From: Bacillota bacterium
GTDB lineage: Bacteria; Bacillota; Sulfobacillia; JAUYEG01
Direction: 5' to 3'
Length of the DNA: 42,398 bases
Assembly (NCBI GenBank): GCA_030691505.1
Contig: JAUYEG010000057.1
Span: 1 to 42,398 of the forward strand
Shown here piece after piece: positions 28,475 through 36,260 of the stretch. Positions within the stretch are counted from its first letter, which is position 1; each line of letters starts with the position of its first letter. Below the pieces are notes generated by a model, which saw only the letters and a list, made by a program, of their open reading frames with translations, was not told the origin of the DNA and ran no database searches. Made by a program: the position numbers and the translations under genes.

Positions 28475-29557
28475 CTACCAGTCCAGCGTCTCCTTGCGTT
28501 CTGCCTGCAGGTTTCCGCCGATGTAGCGGCCTGTCACCGGGCTGCTCACGTAGCCCTCCCCGATGTACACGCCGGGCGCTACCGCTTTGGTTGCGGCCCC
28601 GTCGAGGTCAGACCGGTTGTAGGTTGGGTCGACGACTAGCCACCCCAATCCCTCGAGGTAGACCTCAGCCCACGCATGGCGGTACGGCGCCAGACTCACG
28701 CCGGTCCCCGCAATCCCGGTCCAGGCCGACCGGGCGCTGTCGCGGTCCCGCGCGAACCCGTGGATTATCCGCGACGGCAGGCCGCTTGCACGGCATAGGG
28801 CGGCAAAGAGACAGGCGTACTCCTCGCAGACCCCGCTCCCTGCCGCAAGCGCGGCGAGCGCGCCCTGGTTCCGGGCAGGCGAGTTGGAATCGTACTTGAC
28901 GACCGACCTTGTCCGCTGGTAGATCCGGACGGCCTGAGCCATGGGGTCGTCGTCAGGACGGGAGAGCTGCCGCGCCAGGGCCTGGACCTCCGGGGCGTCG
29001 GTCTCGATCTTCGATTCAGAGCTGAGGTATTCCGGACGCACCCCGGCCTCGGCGGTCGTCTGAGCCGCACCGGAATAGGCCAGCTTGTACTCCTGGCTTA
29101 TCACCAGCCTGCCGCCAGCTGGGATGTGGGCCAGGTCAAAACGTCCCACACGGTTCCCCAGCCCATCCTCGCGGATCTCGATGGGCTCCGGGGTTATCCG
29201 GGCAAGCACCAGTTCCTGGGTCGAACCGTGCAGGTCGGCTACAAGCGGAACGTCCACATAGCCACTGCGGACCTCGGATGTCCCAACGTTGTTGAAGGTC
29301 GTGCGCACCACCAATGTTAGTTGCGTTTCTTCTGACGCGGAAGGAAGTGCCACGGGGGCAACCACCATGGCGGAAGCGCTGACCGGTGTGGGGGAAGCAG
29401 TCTCAACCGTGGAAGACGCCGTGGGAGTCCCCGCAGTAGGCTGCGGCGGGCTGGCCTGGGCGCGGGCGTCGAGCCAGAGAGACGTGCAAAGCGATATTAG
29501 CAGGACGATAAGTAGCAGGCAGATTTGGGGTCTGCGTACCGGCCTGTTCCGCGTCAA
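28475..29557 (-). CDS. Secreted transglutaminase-like (cysteine protease fold) protein
   Basis: An N-terminal signal sequence (about residues 10-34) is followed by a Ser/Thr/Pro/Ala-rich stretch, a beta-rich region and a transglutaminase-like core with the triad C244 (GSGVCEEYACLFAALCRASGLPSRIIHGF), H294 (YRHAWAEVYL) and D310 (GWLVVDPTYN). Such proteins act outside the cell as proteases, amidases or crosslinkers. TTG start 6 bases after GGAGGGG on the minus strand. It converges on the sortase gene with only 52 bases between. Its substrate is unknown; the sortase next door suggests surface-protein processing, which is inference. Confidence 0.9.
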   Translation of the reverse strand: MTRNRPVRRPQICLLLIVLLISLCTSLWLDARAQASPPQPTAGTPTASSTVETASPTPVSASAMVVAPVALPSASEETQLTLVVRTTFNNVGTSEVRSGYVDVPLVADLHGSTQELVLARITPEPIEIREDGLGNRVGRFDLAHIPAGGRLVISQEYKLAYSGAAQTTAEAGVRPEYLSSESKIETDAPEVQALARQLSRPDDDPMAQAVRIYQRTRSVVKYDSNSPARNQGALAALAAGSGVCEEYACLFAALCRASGLPSRIIHGFARDRDSARSAWTGIAGTGVSLAPYRHAWAEVYLEGLGWLVVDPTYNRSDLDGAATKAVAPGVYIGEGYVSSPVTGRYIGGNLQAERKETLDW

Positions 29558-29654
29558 GAGGTCCCCTCCAGGTGTCCAGCGTCTGTGCAGTTTTCCAGCG
29601 TGTATAAAGCGGGTTTAGAGTCGGGGGATGCGAGCGGGAGTTTAGGGGAAAAGG

Positions 29655-29682
29655 GGCCCGGGCTCCTCGCGGGGCCCGGGCC
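29655..29682 (-). terminator. Terminator of the secreted-protein gene at 29725-30624
   Basis: GGCCCGGGC and GCCCGGGCC form a 9-bp stem with a 10-nt loop. Read on the minus strand the stem is followed by CCCTTTTCCCC, a short T-run, so it probably ends transcription coming from 30624. The rest of the gap down to 29558 shows nothing further. Confidence 0.65.
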
Positions 29683-29724
29683 TGTTGGCATCAGCTATGC
29701 CGCCGCCTTGGCGGCGGGGGACCG

Positions 29725-30624
29725 CTACCGGCCGGCGGGCGCTCCCGGCACATGCCAGCTAGCGAGGATGCTTGCCAGTCGGAGGTTAGCCTTGCCCTGC
29801 GGCGTGTTAGCCCTGACCCCAGGTCCGGCGATGGCGAGGTACTGGCCTGCTGAGCCGAGCGCTGCCTGCACCTCGGCGGGGACCGGCACCCCGTTTTGTG
29901 CGTTGAGCAGGGCGGTAATGTACCGCTGGGCCAACTTATAGTACGTGTCGCCACCCTTGGGTGGCGTATGCAGGATCTCTGCCCAGGTCAGGCCGCTCCT
30001 GAAGAAGGTCGTGGCGGCAAGCGCGCTGTTGGCGGAGCCGGCGATGCCGAGGTTGTGCTTCCAGAATCCCTTACCGTGGCGCTCGTTTGCGGGCCCCGGT
30101 TCCGGCGTTGTGGGTGTGACGGGAACTACCGGGGCGGGCAGGGTCGGCGCATAGAAAAGCGAGGTGTACCCGCTCTGGAGCGCGTATCCGACGTACGCGT
30201 TGGCAAACGCGCGGAAGACATAGCCCGTGGCTGGCTGCAGCGGATCATCGGCCTCGTTGACCGGCCAGTACGCCAGGGTCGGCCGCAGGTCCGGCGCGCC
30301 GATGACGACGATCACAGCCTGCCCCGCCGCGAGCTGAAATGGCTTGGACGCGCCGGTGATCGTCGAAACGACATATGTGGCTTGATGGAAGCCTGTCGTG
30401 GGCCAGGTGCCGCTGAAGCCCGCGGTGATGGGCATCCACTGAAGGGTGAATCCCGCGGGTGCGCCTGTTGCGGCACCGCCCGTGACTCTAAGCGTGATCG
30501 TGTTGTGGGTGCTGGACACGTAGGCCAGAGTCGGGGGCGCCAGCGGTTGCAGGTCAACCGCGAATGCGGGAAGGCTTATGGTGATGGCCAGGAGTACTGC
30601 GAAGGCAATGATGAGCGTCTTCAT
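29725..30624 (-). CDS. Secreted protein with a C-terminal GYWKNHP-like region
   Basis: A clear signal peptide (MKTLIIAFAVLLAITISLPAFA, cleavage near residue 22). Residues about 25-165 look like a beta-sandwich (fibronectin-III-like: APPTLAYVSSTHNTITLRVTGG). After a Pro/Thr linker the C-terminal 110 residues (GFWKHNLG, TWAEILHTPPKGGDTYYKLAQRYITALLNAQNG) resemble the domain starting GYWKNHP in many exported bacterial proteins, whose function is not known. No anchoring signal is seen. It lies in a run of secreted-protein genes with a sortase nearby. Function unknown. Confidence 0.75.
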   Translation of the reverse strand: MKTLIIAFAVLLAITISLPAFAVDLQPLAPPTLAYVSSTHNTITLRVTGGAATGAPAGFTLQWMPITAGFSGTWPTTGFHQATYVVSTITGASKPFQLAAGQAVIVVIGAPDLRPTLAYWPVNEADDPLQPATGYVFRAFANAYVGYALQSGYTSLFYAPTLPAPVVPVTPTTPEPGPANERHGKGFWKHNLGIAGSANSALAATTFFRSGLTWAEILHTPPKGGDTYYKLAQRYITALLNAQNGVPVPAEVQAALGSAGQYLAIAGPGVRANTPQGKANLRLASILASWHVPGAPAGR

Positions 30625-30817
30625 CCACGACCCCTTCTTTCCGACGATTGTGGTCCGGGTGCGGTATCCTCCAGCCGCCCGTTTCCGGTTACCGAGGAGC
30701 CCGCGCCGCCGACGGAGCGCATTGCGTAATAGGCATTCGCCCGGATGTCAGTACTTGTGACGGCAGCCCCGCAACGAAAGGCCCGTCCGGGACATGGAAA
30801 AGCCGGGGCGGCGGACG

Positions 30818-31195
30818 TCAGTGGCCCGTTGCCGTGAATGGCCTGCTGATCAGAACGGTCTCGTTGACGTCAGCCCGGTTGACCCAGATCGAGTGGGTCA
30901 TGGAGCCGGGCGGCAGCTCCGCGCCGGTGCGCTGGTAATGGAAGCTCCCGTCCCCGTGTTCGTCGGTCACTATCTCTCCGATAGGCTTCCAGGAATAGCT
31001 TCCGGATACGTAGGTCCCCCAGTTTAGGCTGCCGCCCTTGTCGACACGGTAGGCGTGATTGGGGAGGCACCCCTTGACTATCACAGTCACGTTGAGCTCG
31101 GTTTCCCCCTGCTCGGCGGCGGCCACCGCCGGCGCAAGCATCAGTCCCACGATCAGGAATACCCAGAGCAAGCGTCTCAAAACCCCACACCTCAT
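30818..31195 (-). CDS. Small secreted protein of unknown function
   Basis: 125 residues with a signal peptide (LLWVFLIVGLMLAPAVAAA, cleavage about residue 27) and a mature domain of roughly 98 residues with many beta-prone stretches (TELNVTVIVKGCLPNHAYRVDKGG, GSFHYQRTGAELPPGSMTHSIWVNR). One cysteine remains in the mature part. The 193-base gap to the next minus-strand gene shows no clear terminator or riboswitch. I do not recognise the family; the fold could be immunoglobulin-like. Confidence 0.65.
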   Translation of the reverse strand: MRCGVLRRLLWVFLIVGLMLAPAVAAAEQGETELNVTVIVKGCLPNHAYRVDKGGSLNWGTYVSGSYSWKPIGEIVTDEHGDGSFHYQRTGAELPPGSMTHSIWVNRADVNETVLISRPFTATGH

Positions 31196-31554
31196 CTTGG
31201 TTCCTACGCGCTACATCTGAGGGAAGGCCTGTTCCGACAAGAGGGAGTTGCGGCGGTCGAGAGCAGCGGCAGTGGCAGAAGAACGCCAGTCAGGTTGCCC
31301 AGACGGGCTGGACCTCCGGTTGTTACCCCGCGCTCGTGCATCAGCCACCGGAAGAGCATGGGAGCAGCCGCCAACGCGTGTCCATCGCGAGTTCAGGAAC
31401 ACGGCCGGAGGTACCGGACGGTACGCAAAGCGGAGGGGCCGTTGGTCCCGCCGCGTCAGCGCTGGGAGGGGACGGTGGCCGCTCAAAGAACTAGCATGGA
31501 TGACACGCCTAGCTCGTCACACCGCAGCTGATTGTGGGATAGGGTGAGGATCCG
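31196..31554. other. 359-base intergenic region between divergent genes
   Basis: It should hold the promoters of the small secreted protein (minus) and the prepilin peptidase (plus), but no convincing -35/-10 pair stands out. ACGGCC near 31401 and GGCCGT near 31438 can pair around a segment containing ACGCAAAGC (31423-31431), which recalls a short conserved piece of c-di-GMP riboswitches, but the rest of that motif is missing. No credible gene. Confidence 0.4.
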
Positions 31555-32406
31555 GTGCAGGGCGTCGGTGCCGCTCTGGGGTTTGTTTTCGGCCTGGTGT
31601 GGGGGAGTTTCTTTAACGTCCTGATTTGGCGCCTGCCGCGATTGAAGAGCACCGGCGGGCGCAGCCACTGCACGTCGTGCGGGCACACGCTCGCGCCGCA
31701 GGATCTGGTGCCGCTCTTCAGCTACCTGTGGCTGAGGGGGCGGTGTCGGTACTGCGGCGCGGGGATTTCGGCGCGCTATCCGGTTGTGGAGGGGCTCACC
31801 GGGGTGCTGTCCGCGCTGACGTTCCTGCGAGTGGGCCCGGCGCCGGCGGCCTTAGGGATTCATCTGTTCTATGTAGCGGCGATGGTAGTGATCTTCTGTA
31901 CGGATCTCGACCGGGCGATCATCCCTAACGCCGTGGTCGTGCCGGGCCTGGTGGTGGCGTTGGCGGCGGCTCTGCTTCGGCTGGACCCCTTTGGACCGCG
32001 GCTGTTGATGGCGCTCGCTGGCGGGCTGGCGGGCGGCGGGTTTTTTTTGCTGCTGTTTGTCGTCACCCAGGGCGGCGGGATGGGCATGGGCGACGTGAAG
32101 CTGGCGGCCATGATGGGGCTGGCGCTGGGGCCGCTCAAACTGCTGGTGGCGGTGATGATCGGCAGCGTCAGTGCGCTCGTACTGGTGGGTGTGGTGCTGC
32201 TGCGGTTCCGGAGCCGGCTGGCGGCGATGCAGAGTGTCGCCGTCAGCATGGACCAGGATGTGGAACCCGACATCACCGAGCGCGTATGGGGAGTGATGGT
32301 AATCAACGGGCGCCCGGCGGTGCCGTTTGGGGCGTTCCTGGCGGTCGGGTTTGTGGTTGTCCTTTTCTACGGGGATGCCATCGTGAGGGTCTGGCTGGGA
32401 GGTTAG
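31555..32406 (+). CDS. pilD: Type IV prepilin peptidase / N-methyltransferase
   Basis: A membrane aspartic protease that cuts and methylates type IV pilin-like or competence pseudopilin precursors. It shows the N-terminal GFVFGLVWGSFFNVLIWRLP, the zinc-site cysteines C39, C42, C64 and C67, catalytic D117 (TDLDRAIIPN) and D180 (GMGMGDVKL), and several membrane segments. A C-terminal hydrophilic insert (about 220-255) sits before the last membrane segment and is unusual. GTG start after GGTGAGG. No pilin gene is adjacent, so its substrates are elsewhere. Confidence 0.93.
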   Translation: MQGVGAALGFVFGLVWGSFFNVLIWRLPRLKSTGGRSHCTSCGHTLAPQDLVPLFSYLWLRGRCRYCGAGISARYPVVEGLTGVLSALTFLRVGPAPAALGIHLFYVAAMVVIFCTDLDRAIIPNAVVVPGLVVALAAALLRLDPFGPRLLMALAGGLAGGGFFLLLFVVTQGGGMGMGDVKLAAMMGLALGPLKLLVAVMIGSVSALVLVGVVLLRFRSRLAAMQSVAVSMDQDVEPDITERVWGVMVINGRPAVPFGAFLAVGFVVVLFYGDAIVRVWLGG

Positions 32407-32455
32407 CGCGCAGCTTTGACGCTCATGATGCTCCTTGCGGGGGGAGGTTCCCGAC

Positions 32456-33715
32456 ATGGAACCCGGGCGAGGGGTCAGGCGGCCGGTACGGTCCGTGTGC
32501 TCCGGCCTGATGGCTGCGATGGTTCTGGCGGTATCGGTTTCGTTGCCGAAAGGCTGTAATCTGTCCCTTGTCCGCGGGCGGCCCGCCGACCTCGACTGGT
32601 TGGCAAACCGGCTGCCGCGGCTGCATACGAACCTCTTTCTCGCGCTGCCGGAGGCGGAGTACCGCCAGGCCCTGGCGGACCTGCGGCAGCGGGTAGCCGA
32701 CATGGACGACGAGCAGTATTGGGTGACGCTGTGGCAGCTCCTCGCGCGGGTCGGCGATCCAAACACCACGTTGTCCCCGCCAAGCGACCACCCGCTGCAG
32801 CAGCGTTACCCTATCGCGCTCAAGTCGTTCCCCGAGGGCGTGTACGTTGTGTCGGCGACGTCTGATGCAGCGGATTTGCTCGGGTGCAGGCTCGTGAGCG
32901 TTGACGGGGTGCCGGTCGCGGAGGCGATGGCGAGGACGGCCACGCTGGCGGCTTCGACGGCGAGCCCGGCGCGGGTAGAGGCTATGGCGGCCAACTTGCT
33001 TTCCTCGCCGGCGGTCGTATACGGGCTGGGCGTCGCCCGGCGCAAGGATGCGGCGGCTTTTGTCTTCGAGCTGGCCGGCGGCTCGCAGAAAGAAGCGGTC
33101 CTCGAGGCGCTGGGGCTGCAGGGGACAGGCTGGACGCTACGTGGTCCCCGATACCTGGTGCAGGGCAGCGGGGGCTCCATCTGGTGGGACTACGTCGAGG
33201 CCAGCAAGGTGCTGTATGTCGGCTGCAATTCCTTCCGGGATGACCAGGCTGCGGCGGTAGGCGCGCTCCGGATCTTCTTGGACACCAGGCCCGTGGAACG
33301 CATCGTGGTGGACATGCGCCGCAACCTTGGCAACGAGACGGCCGAGGCGTTTCCGCTGGTGGATTTGCTCGCGGGGCGCACAGAGGTCGTGGAAGGGGGG
33401 TGCGTGTTTGTGCTCGTCGGTCAGGGCACCGCCGGCTCCGCCGTCCGGCAGGCGTATGAGTTTAGGCGGCGGACCGGCGCCATCTTCTTTGGGGAGCCGA
33501 GCGGCGGCAGGCTGAGCTTCCACGGTGAGGTCAGGGCCGAGCCGCTGCCGTACTCGGGACTGCCGGTCCGCTACTCCACGCAGTACTTCGAGACCGCGGC
33601 GGGCGAGCCCCCGGCCTTTTTCGAGCCTGATTGTTTGGTCAGGCAAACGGCTGCGGACTACTTCGCTGGCCGGGACACGGCGTGGGAGGCTGTGCTGGCG
33701 CACGGGCGCAAGTAG
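32456..33715 (+). CDS. Exported S41-peptidase-like protein
   Basis: After a hydrophobic N-terminus (about residues 12-30, probable signal or anchor) the protein shows the layout of clostridial S41-like proteins: a helical part (DLDWLANRLPRLHTNLFLALPEAEY), a PDZ-like SVDGVPVAEA, then VDMRRNLGNETAEAFPLVDLLAG, VLVGQGTAGSAVRQAYEF and GAIFFGEPSGGRLSFHGEV, matching the catalytic half of S41. The Ser in GTAGSAV is the likely nucleophile; the matching Lys is not obvious, so activity is uncertain. GGGGGGAGG selects ATG 32456. LPKGC near residue 34 is a poor lipobox. Confidence 0.7.
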   Translation: MEPGRGVRRPVRSVCSGLMAAMVLAVSVSLPKGCNLSLVRGRPADLDWLANRLPRLHTNLFLALPEAEYRQALADLRQRVADMDDEQYWVTLWQLLARVGDPNTTLSPPSDHPLQQRYPIALKSFPEGVYVVSATSDAADLLGCRLVSVDGVPVAEAMARTATLAASTASPARVEAMAANLLSSPAVVYGLGVARRKDAAAFVFELAGGSQKEAVLEALGLQGTGWTLRGPRYLVQGSGGSIWWDYVEASKVLYVGCNSFRDDQAAAVGALRIFLDTRPVERIVVDMRRNLGNETAEAFPLVDLLAGRTEVVEGGCVFVLVGQGTAGSAVRQAYEFRRRTGAIFFGEPSGGRLSFHGEVRAEPLPYSGLPVRYSTQYFETAAGEPPAFFEPDCLVRQTAADYFAGRDTAWEAVLAHGRK

Positions 33716-33760
33716 GTCAAGTCGGGCCAAGTCGGCCCGGTGTTATTTCGGGTAAAGAAA

Positions 33761-33936
33761 CTGCTTGCTGGAGAGCAAGTTGCCGCGGCAACCTGCTTTC
33801 TACAAGGCAGGTCCCCGGCTGATCTGCTCTGTAGCAAGCAGCAGGGCGGCTTATTGCTCTGTGGTAAGCAGTTTCGGGAACCGAACTGCTTCCTGGGTAG
33901 CAGGTGGGCGGAGCCTCCTGCTAGCCACAGAGCAGG
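33761..33936. repeat. Array of six similar hairpins, 5-bp stem and 8-nt loop
   Basis: Six units spaced 30-32 bases apart (CTGCT-type left arms at 33761, 33793, 33824, 33854, 33886 and 33918) share the stem CTGCT/AGCAG, with small changes usually compatible with pairing, around loops of exactly eight bases: TGCTGGAG, TTCTACAA, CTGTAGCA, CTGTGGTA, TCCTGGGT, AGCCACAG. Units 2 and 6 resemble inverted copies of units 3 and 4. Some linkers are palindromic too (GTTGCCGCGGCAAC; TTTCGGGAACCGAA). The array fills the gap between two convergent genes. No known element is recognised. Confidence 0.85.
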
Positions 33937-33973
33937 TGGGTCCGAAACATGGCCCCGGAGTGATGCTCTGGCT

Positions 33974-34555
33974 CTACCGCCCTACGTCCTGCCTAAACCT
34001 TCGCTGCAGCCCCAGCCGGCCCGCCGCCAGGGCCTGCTCCGTGGAGTCGATGTCGGGCCAGGTTACGGCGTTTTTGAAGTTGGAAACCACGCCGCGCAGC
34101 ACGCTGGACAGGGAAACCAGGGTGTCCGGGGTCAGGCTGTCGAGGGCGTGTTGCAGGGCAAACAGGAAGGCCTTGTAGGAGATCTCGGCGTCGTCCGTCC
34201 GGAAGACGCTGCGCACGAAGGCGTCGCCGTCGGACGGCATGAGCACGGTGCAGACTTCGTGGGCTTCGTCGAGTTCGTCTGGCTCGACGATGCGCACGCC
34301 CTGAGGCAGGATGTTGGGCTGGCCCATGTGGGCAAAGGTGCCGGCGGTGCGTTCGGCGTCGCGCAGCAGGCGTTGTCCGTGCGGGCCGGGGCCAAGTCGC
34401 GCCAGGGTGGAGGCCAGCAGCGCGCCCACCATCGTCGGGATGGCGCCGGTGCGGGGGCCTTCGCCGCGCGGGGCGCGGAACACGACGCACGCCCGGTCGT
34501 CCTCTGCCAGGCGCACGGATAGGGTCACATCGGCTGCGGGGTGCTTCTCGGTCAT
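33974..34555 (-). CDS. Hypothetical protein
   Basis: A 193-residue, probably soluble protein (VTLSVRLAEDDRACVVFRAPRGEGPRTGAIPTMVGALL, then helical stretches such as SYKAFLFALQHALDSL). No signal peptide, membrane segment or known motif was recognised. The frame opens further upstream to 34627, but GGAGG on the minus strand 10 bases before ATG 34555 supports the shorter form. The upstream codons are a 21-bp duplication that copies the ribosome-binding region. The neighbour tldD is divergent. Confidence 0.65.
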   Translation of the reverse strand: MTEKHPAADVTLSVRLAEDDRACVVFRAPRGEGPRTGAIPTMVGALLASTLARLGPGPHGQRLLRDAERTAGTFAHMGQPNILPQGVRIVEPDELDEAHEVCTVLMPSDGDAFVRSVFRTDDAEISYKAFLFALQHALDSLTPDTLVSLSSVLRGVVSNFKNAVTWPDIDSTEQALAAGRLGLQRRFRQDVGR

Positions 34556-34597
34556 GTGTTCATAGCCTCCAGTTGCGTGTTCATAGCCACCAGTAGC
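34556..34597 (-). repeat. 21-bp tandem duplication of the ribosome-binding region
   Basis: Two adjacent copies (34556-34576 and 34577-34597) differ at two positions. On the minus strand each reads as a GGAGG- or GGTGG-like site followed by CTATGAACAC. Only the copy next to ATG 34555 keeps GGAGG. Confidence 0.85.
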
Positions 34598-34808
34598 GTG
34601 GGTGTTGAGTCCAAGCGCTGCGAACATTGCCGCAGGCCGCCGGAGGCGGCTTCAGCCTCTGCGGGTCTAGTCTAACCGTTCGCGGCGCCGCCTGTCACCA
34701 GGCGGCAGGAAGACCGCGCCAACCCGCCAAACTCCATCCTGTTGGGCAGTGTTTGCTGGTTTCAACCGCCAATGCGCCAATGTCAATCTCCGCCCGAGGA
34801 GGGGTCCG

Positions 34809-36260
34809 ATGGCCGACGATCTGTGGAACAGGGGGTTGGACGCGGCGCGCCGGCACGGTGCGGCGTACGCCGACATCCGGGTGATCAGGGAGCAGCGCGA
34901 GTCGGTGCAGGTCAAGAACGGGACCGTGGAGGCGGTGTCGTCCGAGCAAAACAGCGGTTTCGGGATCAGGGTGCTGGCCGGCGGGGCGTGGGGTTTTGCG
35001 TCGTCGTTTGACTACCGCCCGGAGGAACTGGAGCGGGTGGCCATGGACGCCGTCGTCATCGCGCGGGCCAGCGCGCGCGTCGGGCGGGGGAGGCCGCTGG
35101 AGCTGCCGCCGCTGCCGGCGGTGTGCGACAGCTACAAGACGGCGCTGCGTGAGGATCCTTTCCAGGTCAAGCTGGAGGATCGTGTGGAGCTGCTGCTCGA
35201 TGCCGACCGGCTGATGCGCGCCAACGCGGCGGTGCGGGTGGCGCAGGGCGGGATTACGGCGCTGCGCGAGAAGCAGCTCTTCGCGAGCACGGACGGACAG
35301 GTGATCGAGCAGGAGTTCGTCGAAACCGGCGGCGGCATCAGCGCCACCTGCGTCGCCTCCGGCGAAATGCAGCGGCGCAGCTACCCGAGCTCGTTTGGGG
35401 GCGACGTCGCGCAGGCCGGATATGAATACGTGCGGGGGATGGACCTGCCGGGACACGCCGAGGAGTGCGCGGCCGGGGCGGCGGCGTTGCTTGCCGCGCC
35501 GCAGTGCCCGTCGGGCAAGTTCGATGTCATCCTGGAAAGCTCGCAGCTGGCGCTGCAGATCCACGAGTCGTGCGGGCATCCGGTTGAGCTCGACCGGGTG
35601 TTTGGGCAGGAGGCCGGTTTCGCCGGGACGAGCTTTCTGACGACCGAGAAGCTGGGCAATTTCCGCTACGGGTCGGAGCACGTCAACGTCGTCGCCGACG
35701 CCACGGCGCCGGGTGGGCTCGGGACATACAAGTACGACGACGAGGGCGTGCCGGGGCAACGGGTGCAGATCATCGACCGGGGCATGTTCGTCAGCTACCT
35801 CACTTCGCGCGAAACGGCGGCGGAGCTTGGCCAGGAGTCCAACGGCACGATGCGCGCGGACGGCTGGAACCGCATGCCGATCATTCGCATGACCAACATC
35901 AGCCTCGAGCCGGGCGACTGGGAGCTTGACGAGCTCGTGCGCGACACAAAGAATGGTCTCTACCTGGTCACCAACAAGTCTTGGTCGATCGATGACCGCC
36001 GCCTCAACTTCCAGTTCGGGACCGAGGCCGGCTATGAGATCAAGGACGGCGCGCTGGGCGGTCTGGTCAAGAACCCCACCTACACGGGCATCACGCCGGA
36101 GTTCTGGGGCAGCTGCGACGCGGTTTGCGGCAAGGAGGCCTGGCACCTGTGGGGTCTGCCGAACTGCGGCAAGGGCGAGCCGCCGCAGACCGCGCACGTG
36201 GGGCACGGCGCCAGCCCGACGCGTTTCCGCGGCGTCAGGGTGGGGGTCGGCAAATGGTAG
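34809..36260 (+). CDS. tldD: Metalloprotease TldD
   Basis: The zinc-binding subunit of the TldD/TldE heterodimer, which degrades or matures small peptides such as RiPP precursors. The HExxxH motif is H252-E253 to H257 (IHESCGHPVELDR); the later EGVPGQRVQIIDRGMFVSYLTSRE and RADGWNRMPIIRMTNISLEPGD are also family segments. GAGGAGGGG places the start at ATG 34809. Length 483 is normal. Its end overlaps tldE by 7 bases, matching the obligate pair. No RiPP precursor was seen nearby. Confidence 0.95.
   Translation: MADDLWNRGLDAARRHGAAYADIRVIREQRESVQVKNGTVEAVSSEQNSGFGIRVLAGGAWGFASSFDYRPEELERVAMDAVVIARASARVGRGRPLELPPLPAVCDSYKTALREDPFQVKLEDRVELLLDADRLMRANAAVRVAQGGITALREKQLFASTDGQVIEQEFVETGGGISATCVASGEMQRRSYPSSFGGDVAQAGYEYVRGMDLPGHAEECAAGAAALLAAPQCPSGKFDVILESSQLALQIHESCGHPVELDRVFGQEAGFAGTSFLTTEKLGNFRYGSEHVNVVADATAPGGLGTYKYDDEGVPGQRVQIIDRGMFVSYLTSRETAAELGQESNGTMRADGWNRMPIIRMTNISLEPGDWELDELVRDTKNGLYLVTNKSWSIDDRRLNFQFGTEAGYEIKDGALGGLVKNPTYTGITPEFWGSCDAVCGKEAWHLWGLPNCGKGEPPQTAHVGHGASPTRFRGVRVGVGKW

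Noticed and set aside
31401-31450. Possible c-di-GMP (GEMM) riboswitch before the prepilin peptidase gene, from ACGCAAAGC at 31423-31431
   Set aside because: Only this short piece fits; the GGCAAACC strand, the tetraloop and the second stem are missing.
33761-33936. CRISPR array or integron-type attC sites in the hairpin array
   Set aside because: Repeats are imperfect short stems in mixed orientation with 8-nt loops; no cas genes, integrase or attC R-box motifs are nearby.
33740-34522. Plus-strand 260-codon reading frame covering the hairpin array and the hypothetical gene
   Set aside because: It has no ribosome-binding site or domain, and the minus-strand frame has a better start context and protein-like composition.
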